Of a DNA stretch of 64,000 nt, positions 23,229 through 31,974 are shown one piece after another. The translations under genes were made by a program, and so were the position numbers. A model generated the notes under the pieces. That model made no database searches. It saw only the letters and a program-made list of their open reading frames with translations, and had not been told where the DNA came from. The first letter of the stretch is position 1; each line of letters begins with the position of its first letter. Origin of the DNA: Chrysopilus asiliformis (lineage: Eukaryota > Arthropoda > Insecta > Diptera > Rhagionidae); contig OZ035962.1 of the NCBI GenBank assembly GCA_964034945.1, forward strand, positions 68,338,274 through 68,402,273, read 5' to 3'.

Positions 23229-23690
23229 AGGGATATTCACTCTTTATCGTAGTTGATCGTAAACTCGTAGAATCGTAAATAAAATCGTAGTTTTTTGACA
23301 GTTCTCCATACAAATTTTTTTACGACGAAAACTACAATCTACCACACCCGAAGGTATGGTAAAATCGTAGTTTTTGTCGTACTTCTAATAAAGTAAGGTT
23401 AAGGCATGTTCTGTGACATGTCAACTTGGTGCCAACTCTAAAATGGACGTTGGAAAAGCAAGTAAATTAAAGTATTTTTATGATTTAGTATAAATTAAGA
23501 GTTAAAAAATGCTTTAAACAATTTAGGTAAAGAAAATAAATAAAAGAGTCAAAAATTTACGATCAAACCCACAACCTCTAGTAAAGCGCTGCTCACGCTT
23601 CGTTGTACTTTTCCATCGTAGATGTACAGTACAATCTACGATTTTACTATCTACGATTTTACTATCTACGATCAAGAGTGAATTGCCCTA
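23229..23690. mobile_element. Inverted-repeat element with ATCGTAG subterminal repeats
   Basis: The ends AGGGATATTCACTCTTTATC and the complement of AAGAGTGAATTGCCCT are inverted. Many short TCGTA/TACGA motifs occur near both ends, including three direct copies of CTACGATTTTACTAT at 23634-23670. It has no coding capacity. Confidence 0.65.
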
Positions 23691-23756
23691 ATGTATTTCA
23701 CAAGGCATCATTTTTGACTTTGGTTTCGCTGCTGCTGTTGTTATTCTTACCGATCC

Positions 23757-24168
23757 CATATCAGAATGTAGCAGCGTTTTCGGGGCAGCGGGCAGCAAAA
23801 GTTTCCCATTGGCTAAGAGCAAAATTATGACGTACTTAAAGCAGCAAAAATTCTCGCTGCTTTTTTAACGCTATTTCTATTTTTACTGACGCTGCCCGAG
23901 CAGTAAATTTTCCATAGTTCGAATATACGCTATACGCCGTCAGAACGCAAATGCCTTCATTAATTTTATCTAAATCATCAATTACTGTAGACATTTTATG
24001 AACGAATAGATAAATTAACAAAATTTCACAAGAAAATCAAACGAGAACTGTCAAACTGATTTTACTCCGGATTCGTGCTGCTCCATTCCGTGATGGAAGT
24101 CAGCAAAACCAATTTTACTGCCAAGGCAGTTTTGCTGCCGCAGCGAATGCTGCTTCATTCTGATATAC
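23757..24168. mobile_element. Inverted-repeat element with GCAGC-rich arms
   Basis: The left arm CATATCAGAATGTAGCAGCG and the right arm, whose complement starts ATATCAGAATGAAGCAGC, are inverted. GGCAGCAAAA motifs occur inside both arms. It lies 0.2 kb upstream of Chmp1 and has no coding frame of note. Confidence 0.6.
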
Positions 24169-24394
24169 GCTATACATTATTTAGCCTTAAATGTACTTAT
24201 TCGGGTACAAACAAGTACTTTATTTACCTGGCAAATTGGATATGGCAACACATTTTGCGTGACTTTGACAAGCAAAAAGTGATTCATTTTTAAGTGCGGA
24301 ATTTCTGCAGTTTTGGAATTTCTAATAAATCCTTGAGGATTAATTTATTTCGTTTTTGTTAGGTATTGAAAAAGCAGCCAAAACGGGGAACGAT

Positions 24395-25239
24395 ATGTCT
24401 GTGTCGTCTATGGAAAGTATCCTTTTCAACGATCAAAATAGTCATCAAATGACAACCAAACAAAATATTTGATTGGAACTATGATGTCACTAACATAAAT
24501 CTGGAATTGATTAACTATATTTTTTTTCTTTATTATACGTTTTGTTTTCCATGATTGATTTTCCTTAACAAAAGTTTTCTCGTCTAGAGCATTTGTTCAA
24601 TTTGAAATTTGCTGTAAAGGACTTAGAGCGCAGTGCAAAGAAATGCGAAAAAGAGGAGAAACAGGAGCAGTCGAAAGCCAAGAAGGCTATACAAAAGGGA
24701 AACATGGATGTGGCTAGAATTCATGCTGAAAATGCCATCCGACAAAAGAATCAGTCTCTGAATTATCTTCGGATGAGCGCTAGAGTGGATGCTGTTTCGA
24801 GTCGTGTTCAATCGGCGTTAACTACCCGTAAGGTGACCAACTCAATGGCAGGAGTAGTGAAGGCAATGGACGCAGCCATGAAGGGAATGAATCTAGAGAA
24901 AATATCTGGTTTGATGGACAAATTTGAGCAACAGTTCGAAGATCTGGATGTCCAGAGCTCGTACATGGAAAACACGATGTCGCAGACAACTACGACAGCA
25001 GTGCCTCAGGGACAAGTCGACGCACTCCTACAGCAAGTTGCCGACGAAGCTGGGTAAGGATTTATTATCGAAATTTATCGTGCAGTTTCTATTAACAGCA
25101 ACTTTCAATTTTCAGTTTGGAGTTGAACATGGAATTGCCGAGTGGTCCACAAGGTGCGACTATTGGGGCATCAACACAGGTTTCTCAGGAGCAGGACGAG
25201 TTAACACAACGACTTGCAAGACTTCGACAGGCCGAATAG
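24395..25239 (+). CDS. Charged multivesicular body protein 1 (ESCRT-III)
   Basis: Three coding exons are visible: 24395-24416, 24588-25053 and 25116-25239. They are joined by GT..AG introns of 171 and 62 bp and give 203 residues, the usual length for CHMP1. The protein is an ESCRT-III subunit that polymerises on endosomal and division-site membranes and recruits VPS4. It begins MSVSSMEKHLFNLKF. The basic N-terminal helices include KKAIQKGNMDVARIHAENAI, the core has the SALTTRKVTNSMAGVVKAMD block, and the C-terminus DELTQRLARLRQAE is a MIT-interacting motif. The first exon encodes only seven residues, so the start depends on the splice GAAA|GT to CTAG|AG, which restores Lys8 in frame. AATAAA at 25417 may be the polyadenylation signal. 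Nothing suggests damage. Confidence 0.95.
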
Positions 25240-25692
25240 CTTTTTGTAGAGCAACTCAATTGCAACTAACTCCAAAACATTTTTATATTTTTTTGTTATA
25301 CATGCTAAATTAAAGCTTTGATAAATGGAAATTCGTTATATACAAATATGTACACGTGAAGCACTTATATCCTGATTTCTTAAAGTATTTTAAATTGTTT
25401 AGATATCAAACTTAAAAATAAAACACATTCTATTCGTTCGGGTTTTGTATTTGGATATGTTAACAATTTGAATATGTAGCATTTTTGATTCAGAGCTGTA
25501 AGTTTTCTCATTTGCTCAATGAATAGGATAAAATGAAATACGACTGCAAGTAACCGGTATCGATTATCTTTTATATTAACCTAGTAAACCTCTATATGTA
25601 CTGGGAAATATTACACACCAAAAGCACATTGAAGCTTTATCAAAAAGTTACTGGGTCGGCTCCCGAGTGATTTTGGAGTTTGGATTTTTTAA

Positions 25693-25796
25693 AGTGAGTG
25701 ATTGCGATTGTCGTGCCGTTTTCGACAAGTCATTCTAAGTTTTATTGTTAGTACTTTTCTAACAAATCTTGTCAAAAACGACACAACAATCTCAAT
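25693..25796. repeat. Foldback repeat
   Basis: Arms of about 30 bp (GATTGTCGTGCCGTTTTCGA and the complement of TCAAAAACGACACAACAATC) face each other with a loop of about 40 bp. It is probably a small MITE and is not coding. Confidence 0.5.
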
Positions 25797-25993
25797 ACGG
25801 CCGCCCAGTTTATGGATTTTTCATCAATTCTTTAAACAAACTAATGACGCAAATCGACACTATTTCAACTTTCGTAAAACTAATACTTTTATATAATTTT
25901 TAATTTATTTGCAAGTGTGAACTGGGGATTTTTACCTGTAAATGACTGAAATTTTGAAAAAAAAAACTACGCAGAAGTTATTTTTCTGCTCTT

Positions 25994-26259
25994 TATACCC
26001 GTATGGTGAAACCAAAGGGTATATTAACTTTGCCTTACCGTTTGTAACGCCAAGATCCCGTCATCACACACAAAAATGAATTACAACAGTGTGTTTAGAA
26101 TGATAAAAAAAATTGAATTTTGCATGTCCGTCCGTCTGTCCGTCCGTCTGTCTGTGGCGCGGATTGCGGGCGCACGGATTAAGCTAGCCTTGAAATTTTG
26201 CACAGATCCGTTTTTCGTAAAATGCAAGGCTAAGTTCGTTAATGGGTAAAAACGGACCA

Positions 26260-26296
<37 letters not shown>

Positions 26297-26567
26297 ACCC
26301 CCCATACGAACGAAAACGTTTTTTGCAAATATCTCAAAAACGGTACATCTTATCAAAAAAGCTCAAGAACAAAAGTTGTTTAGGATATAATTCTACATAA
26401 AACCCCCATACATCAAAATCCAATTGGAACAAATTTTAAAAAATCTTATTAGAAAGTCTGACTTCAAAGTGGAATTTTGGTATAACTGTTCGAATTTTGA
26501 TACGAATATCACCATACGGGTCTCCAATGATTGCCAGATTGGCAATTATAGCTTTTGTTATGTTTTT
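25994..26567 (+). repeat. 0.5-kb dispersed repeat family, copy 2
   Basis: It starts TATACCCGTATGGTGAAACC, has the GTCC/GTCT run at 26128-26155 and the GGCGCGGATTGCGGGCGCAC block, and ends ...GGCAATTATAGCTTTTGTTA. Near the 3' end CACCATACGGGT repeats the start in reverse. Other copies have a run of 6-8 G before TACCCC; this copy has 33 G (26263-26295). Confidence 0.85.
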
Positions 26568-26901
26568 AAGTTAATTTTTTAATTCGCATAGCCAGTTTTC
26601 TATCTCAGTCCTTGTTTCTAATTTCAGTTCTCGATTAGACATAAATTGCGGAAACTTAGAACTGTAACCTTCCCAGGGCAATTTTATTTAACTAAATATT
26701 GATTTTTTTTAATCAAAAATCAAAACGCTTTAGTTTCCAAAAATAATTTCTGAAAAAAAAGTTTTAAAATCATTTAAAGTTTGTTTGCTGAGATTTTGGT
26801 GAGAAAGGAACGAATGAACTTCGCCCAAATGCCACAAACATTACCATTAGACATTCAATTCAGCAAGTCTTTTGTCGAATATAGAATACTAGGGACTAGG
26901 G

Positions 26902-27382
26902 CCGTGGTTCCCAAACTGGGGGGGCGTGGGGCCACGGCCAGGGGGCATGAAGCAATTTCAGCCGCGCCCCCTTTGGGGGCGTAGAGCTACGGACGGTAGT
27001 CGTGAAGAAATTTGAAATTAACATTTCAAGATATTGTTCTCGTCTTGTCTAATAAAAACAAAGCATCGTTGCAGACTTGATCTGGAAAGCGATCTCCGGT
27101 GTGCTCTGTCAAACATCAGACCTAATACTCGTATTCAGATTTTAGTGAAAGAAAAACAGTGTCACTCATCCCATTATTTTCTATTTTTTCATTTTTTTTT
27201 TTGTAGAAACTAGGGAAATAAATAATTGAAATGGACAGTAAAAGTGTGTGTGGATTTTTAACTCAAAATATTAGAATCGAACCACGGAGGTTTGACAGGT
27301 TTTCAGAAAAGGGAGGGCGTCAGCTATTTGATAAGTGTTCAAGGGGGGCGTCAAGTGAAAAAAAAAGGTTTGGGAACCACTG
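26902..27382. mobile_element. hAT-type non-autonomous element
   Basis: The ends CGTGGTTCCCAAACTGGGGG and AGGTTTGGGAACCACTG form the CAGTGGTTCCCAAAC type of inverted repeat seen in many hAT families. Flanking octamers GACTAGGG (26894-26901) and GATTAGGG (27383-27390) fit an 8-bp duplication with one later change. The 481-bp interior has no recognisable transposase. Confidence 0.8.
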
Positions 27383-27733
27383 GATTAGGGAAATCTCCGC
27401 CCCACGCGTCGGCCTTCGGCCCCGGATGCAACTTCTTCGGGATGACAATTCTAATGAAGAAAACCAAATCAAAATGCATTAAGTAATTTAGGAGACAGTA
27501 GGAGAGTGGTCCGGGGAGGGGGTAAATGTTAGTGGGCGAAAAATTTCCTTCGGGCTGGCCTGAAAAACAGGTTTAAGGTGGAGGGGAAACGGGGGACTGT
27601 AGCAAAATAATACATAGAAATTTTACAAAAATTGTACTTTTCTATCAACTTTTGGAAGAGTAACGGTAGTTTTTTTCGGAAATTAAATATTGCAGAGGAA
27701 TAATTTGCGTTGATCACAACTGATATTTTTTTG

Positions 27734-27830
27734 TAAGAACTGTTGTGAGACTATGGAATAAACTTCCTCTTAAAGTTAGATCCCCCCGTTTGCTTATGAT
27801 TACCTTTTCTTTTTTGTTTGCTTGGATACT
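27734..27830 (+). pseudogene. LINE ORF2 C-terminal fragment
   Basis: A short frame reads RLWNKLPLKVRSPRLL, matching the RLWNxLP signature close to the C-terminus of non-LTR retrotransposon ORF2 proteins (compare RLWKNLPSDV in the element at 56-59 kb). Only about 30 residues remain. Confidence 0.45.
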
Positions 27831-27855
27831 GCTCTTAACAGTGCGTCAGTTTTTG

Positions 27856-28425
27856 TACCCGTATGGTGAAACCAAAGGGTATATTAACTTTGCCTTACCG
27901 TTTGTAACGCCAAGATCCCGTCATCGCACAAAAAAATGAATTACACCAGTGTGTTTAGAATGATAAAAATATTTAATTTTTGCATGTCCGTCCGTCTGTC
28001 CGTCCGTCCGTCTGTCTGTCCGTCTGTCTGTCTGTCTGTGGCGCGGATTGCGGACGCACGGATTGAGCTAGAGACTTCAAATTTTGCGCAGATTCATTTT
28101 TCGTCAAATGCGAGGCTAAGTTCGTTAATGGGCAAAAATTGACCATTAGGGGGGGTACCCCCTATACGAACGAAATCGTTTTTTGTGAATATCTCAAAAA
28201 CGGTGCATCTTATCAAAAAAGTGCAAGAACAAAAGTTATTTAGGATATGATTCTACATAAAACTCCCATACATCAAAATCCGATTGGAATAAATTTTAAA
28301 AAATCTTATTGGAAAGTTTGACTTCAAAGTGGAATTTTGGTACAACTGTTTGAATTTTGATACGAATATCACCATACGGGTCTCCAATGATTGCCAGATT
28401 GGCAATCATAGCTTTTGTTATGTTT
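27856..28425 (+). repeat. 0.5-kb dispersed repeat family, copy 3
   Basis: This is a full-length copy from GTACCCGTATGGTGAAACCA to AGCTTTTGTTATGTTT, highly similar to copy 2 but with only seven G in the G run. The GTCC/GTCT tract at 27986-28039 is longer than in other copies. Confidence 0.85.
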
Positions 28426-29068
28426 AAACTTTTAGAATACGATTATACATAACTATTCCATACGATTTATTTCCTATCAGTTTCTTATAGTGGGCGTGTA
28501 TTACCATAGAATAAGGAATATATAGAAAAAACTCTGCCGAACAAATTTTTGACAAATTTCCCCTTCGAAGGGGGGAAAATGTCCCTATCATTCACTAGCT
28601 ACGGCCTAAAAGTTAATTACTTTTAGACTAGGGAGCACGAAGCAGAGAGAATCATTTCTCGTCGTATCTATTCAATGAGATGGAGGAATCGAATGGATAA
28701 TTTTTTCCGTGTTACATCGGATCCTCTTGCTTCATCTCACAGTGGAAAATTTTTCTCTAAAAATTTGTTCTAAGAGTTTATTCTCTAGATTATTTGTTCT
28801 CTGGTATTACTACTAAAGGATCAGGACTTGGTTGAAATGTTCAATCACTTTTCGATTTACATATTAGTGTAGCCATACTAGAAACACATTACTCAGAACA
28901 TTCGTAAGCAGTTATATATCATTGAAGAATACATCAATGCATTACCATGTAATTTTATTTAATCAAAGAAGTGTTCCATATTTAAATTTCCAATAAAAGT
29001 TTTATTTGGGAATATTTGCAGGTTGTGCATGCTAAGACTTTTACGTGATTTCAAGTTACAATCGCGCC
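28426..29068. other. No gene; contains a repeat shared with 36425-36530
   Basis: The stretch 28705-28805 (for example CTTCATCTCACAGTGGAAAA) recurs in reverse orientation at 36425-36505, so it is part of a dispersed repeat. No coding exon is recognised. Confidence 0.5.
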
Positions 29069-29472
29069 TTAATTTCCCTGCACAGTTTTTTGTTTAACTG
29101 GAGCCTTGTCTGTTACTTTTAACTTTGGCCGTCCTCTCGTCTCGTAGAGCTTTGTTTTGGGTTTTGGACCCCGTTTCAATTCGGTTTTCCGTGTTCGATG
29201 AGGCGCGACCATAGGAACATGTCTCCATCCGTCACTGTATCTATCCAAACGGCATTTTAGCAGCTCGACGTCCTTTGTTCGACGCTTTATCAATTTCTTC
29301 ACTTTATTAATCCTTTGTAACGAAAATGTCATTAATTAAACGATTTTAATGCTGAACTTCAAACTATTTACCTGTGAATGTACCGCTCGTTTTCGTTTTG
29401 TATCTCCTGGCATTTTAAGTACAGTTGCTCTACACACCGCCTGTATTTAATACTTTGCATGTCCTTCAGCAT
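29069..29472 (-). CDS. TFPT/INO80F-like coiled-coil protein
   Basis: Two exons, 29472-29372 and 29312-29069, join through a 59-bp GT..AG intron to give 114 residues. The core SIKYRRCVEQLYLKCQEI...NERYIHRINKVKKLIKRRTK...LLKCRLDRYSDGWR matches the spacing of the conserved TFPT segment (KY, EI, NER, hydrophobic heptads, then LDxYxDxxR). TFPT is INO80 chromatin-remodelling subunit F, which acts in the nucleus. The C-terminal third is strongly basic, with KRGPKPK and RGRPKLK, which look like AT-hooks and could contact AT-rich DNA; that is inference. Human TFPT is about twice as long, mostly through disordered tails. The start was chosen at the first Met of the exon (29470-29472). A coiled-coil nuclear protein of another family is the main alternative. 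Confidence 0.7.
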
Positions 29473-29604
29473 TTTCGGGTTTCAATAGTTTTTTTGAATT
29501 TGCAAACTATTATTTCTTATTTACAAGCAAATGTCAAAACCGAAACAAGATCTTTTTAAGTGAGACAGGTGTCAACGGAAAATATTTCAAAATTAAAATA
29601 AATT
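29473..29604. promoter_or_regulatory. Putative bidirectional promoter region
   Basis: 132 bp separate the start codon of the TFPT-like gene (-) from the possible first exon on the plus strand at 29605. Close head-to-head spacing suggests a shared promoter. No TATA box is obvious. The plus-strand gene itself is uncertain. Confidence 0.3.
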
Positions 29605-29651
29605 ATGGCCGCTGCAAAAACAACAGTGACTGAAAGACAAAGAATGTTGAG
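29605..29651 (+). CDS. Possible first coding exon of an unknown gene
   Basis: ATG opens a frame reading MAAAKTTVTERQRMLR that ends at a donor-like AG|GTGTGA. Composition and position, head-to-head with the TFPT-like gene, look like a genuine short first exon. I could not find a matching second exon downstream with confidence, so the product is unknown. Confidence 0.25.
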
Positions 29652-29992
29652 GTGTGAAATACTTTAACTTGTTTTGCATTTTTGCAAAAGTATATAACTG
29701 AGGTGTAATTTTTGTTGAGTTTTAAAAATGTGTCATTATTAATAATTATTCGTTGAGACGCTTCCAAATAGTGTCCTTTTCCGTGAAACTAAAGCTTGCT
29801 GTTCATTCAACAAAATTAGAATTCGAGATGAATACGATCACGAAATCTGAGTGGCTCGCAACCAATGCAATCATTTCGGCGCTACTGTTGCTGTTGCTAT
29901 CATATCACTGTTTTGTTTCATGAACCCGTGGCAAATGAAAAAAGCTCAATTGCACAGCATTTTCACAAAGCATAAAAAAAAATTTATTTTAA

Positions 29993-30222
29993 CCCTTTGT
30001 TGACAATCGGTACTTTTAAGTATCACCAACTTTAAATCTTTATATTTTTTGCTTGTACATTACTATCAACATTCTATATACTTCTATATACCACAGGCGC
30101 AAATATTACCCCTCCATAAAATTAGTTCATGTCTTTTTTTTAAATGCTTTCTGGTACAATTTTCAATGAAAAAAAGTCATGGTTATTGATTTATTATTGT
30201 ACACTTCCTGGTCCACAAAGAG
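29993..30222. mobile_element. TTAA-flanked MITE, 230 bp
   Basis: TTAA occurs at 29989-29992 and 30223-30226. The ends CCCTTTGTTGACAATCGG and the complement of CTGGTCCACAAAGAG are imperfectly inverted. piggyBac-like by target site; non-coding. Confidence 0.6.
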
Positions 30223-30829
30223 TTAAGGACGAAGTGAGGAAATATGTTTCAGCCAATTTTTAAGAAGCTTATCAAACCTAACAAGAATTATTCTGGAATT
30301 ATAAGTATATAAAAAAATTTATATATTTGAGTTTTAAAACTCGTCTGTGGGTTGCTTCGGAGTAAAAAAAAAAAGAACTCTGCTAGTTGGCGATTCGACG
30401 ACTGCCCTTTAATGACTGACTTACATTTCTTTACAATGATCGAACTTAGTTTAATATAGCGGTAGCCTCTTCTATTTAACTACTCTAACAATAGAATTTA
30501 TTTACCGATAGCTCTATTTATTTAGAACCTATTCTCTAATTCTTTTTTATTTCAATCTCCTACACGTCGTTCTATTTTTATTTATAAATGTACAAGTTCC
30601 ACAATTTTGAATTTGTTTTTGCCCACTACTCTAGATTATAGGCTCTCTACACTGCACTTTCAAAGCACTTGAAAGTACAAGAAAAGTATTTATCCACTGG
30701 GTAAATACTTCTGACATTTATATATCACAGTTGTAGGCGCATGGTAACACTTTTTTTAGTAGTTCGTTTGTGTTTAGAAACATAGACAATATATATTATA
30801 ATAGACGCCCAACTTTGGCTTATTGACTG

Positions 30830-30857
30830 CAGCGCACCGTGTTTGAAATCGGAACTA
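30830..30857 (+). repeat. 28-bp direct repeat, left copy
   Basis: It is identical to 31847-31874 (begins CAGCGCACCGTGTTTGAAAT). The two copies bracket about 1 kb that includes the Nup37 pseudogene. Confidence 0.8.
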
Positions 30858-31109
30858 TTTTGGTTTGAGTATTGGGTAGTTCTCGCCTGTGCTAAACTTG
30901 GTTTGTGCCCTTGATACATTTTTCTCGCTAGAAAATCCAATAAAAATTTGAAAAAACAAAACCAATATCTTTTAAATGTTTTTTTATTTTAAATTTCAAT
31001 ATATCTTTAAATAGATATCACATTTTGTTTTGTTATTTTTAAATAAATATCACATTACTGCAGTGGCAGTGAAGACGAGGGACAAGCCAAATGTGTCGAG
31101 CCAAGCGCT

Positions 31110-31840
31110 AGAGCTCCAGAGCCGTCCCAAAAGCAGTTTACAATCAAACGCAGCTACGATATAGGGAAGGCGATAGTGCCAGCAAAGCCCACCATAAAGC
31201 TTAAGTGGGGCTTGATTTTGAGGCAACTTTGCCTCCGTCTTCATGGAATGCTCGAGTGTCTCGAACGACTGGAAGAGGAATTAGAATTTATTGTAGCAAA
31301 GTAAGACTATCCCGAGATCATTACCTCGACTTCCTCAGATCCTAAATAATCACGTCTCTGACTGCAAAAGTATGCAGGTGTGGTCCTCACTGACTAAAGC
31401 TAAATATTCTCCCTCGGGCTCCCAAGAAACATCGTTAATGTAGTTTGTGTGACCTAGAAATACACCATGAAATTTTCTCAAAAATTGCAAATAAATGGAG
31501 ATACCTTTCAGCAGTAAGTCACTGTGGAAAATTCTTAAGCAGTGATGCGCCCCAACCGCACAGAATGTCACAACTTTGGGCAAAACCGACAGCGAAGTCT
31601 CAGGGGCGAAACTGATGGCTCACAACAGGTTTCAAGGTACAACTGCTTCAATTCTACCCACTCAAACGAATCGTTCTCTGATTCTTCCTAAAATACCGGT
31701 GTTTTAAGGATACTTGAAAAATTACCGGAATTAATATGTGCCCCAAAATGAAGAAAAAAAAAACTAACCTCAAATCATGGTCAAGTCGGAGAAAACATGC
31801 CACACGCGCGCCATCATGTTTGAAAAACGAAAAACGCATG
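31110..31840 (-). pseudogene. Nup37 pseudogene (internally deleted)
   Basis: Pieces on the minus strand follow the order of the nuclear-pore WD40 protein Nup37. FKHDGARV is near 31820. SFAPETSLSVLPKVVTFCAV...LRIFHSDLLLK is near 31610-31520. After a 51-bp GT..AG intron come GHTNYINDVSWEPEGEYLAL and SEDHTC. Then PLKLYGGLCWHYRLPYIVAA and FDCKLL, which match the C-terminal blade, appear near 31190-31110. The middle blades between DHTC and the C-terminus are missing, and a stop interrupts the Trp-Asp motif (I I stop D L R). Retention of an intron argues against a processed mRNA copy; a broken DNA-level duplication is more likely. It is bounded by the 28-bp direct repeats. Confidence 0.75.
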
Positions 31841-31846
31841 CAACAA

Positions 31847-31874
31847 CAGCGCACCGTGTTTGAAATCGGAACTA
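31847..31874 (+). repeat. 28-bp direct repeat, right copy
   Basis: It is identical to 30830-30857 and lies 100 bp upstream of the SNX14 start codon. Confidence 0.8.
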
Positions 31875-31974
31875 AAAATGAAATTTACTTTTTGTTCTAA
31901 GTTGACACACCGTGTTTAGAAACAGTGGGAGAGAATTCTGGATTAGAAAGGATTTGTATCCTTGATTAAAAGAA

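Noticed and set aside
26081..26356. Minus-strand frame with a poly-Pro run
   Set aside because: It is produced by the G run in a repeat copy and is not conserved in the other six copies.
31230..31300. Plus-strand frame ending MLECLERLEEELEFIVAK as the end of a host gene
   Set aside because: It is antisense to the Nup37 pseudogene intron and exon, has no upstream splice partner, and is short enough to be chance.
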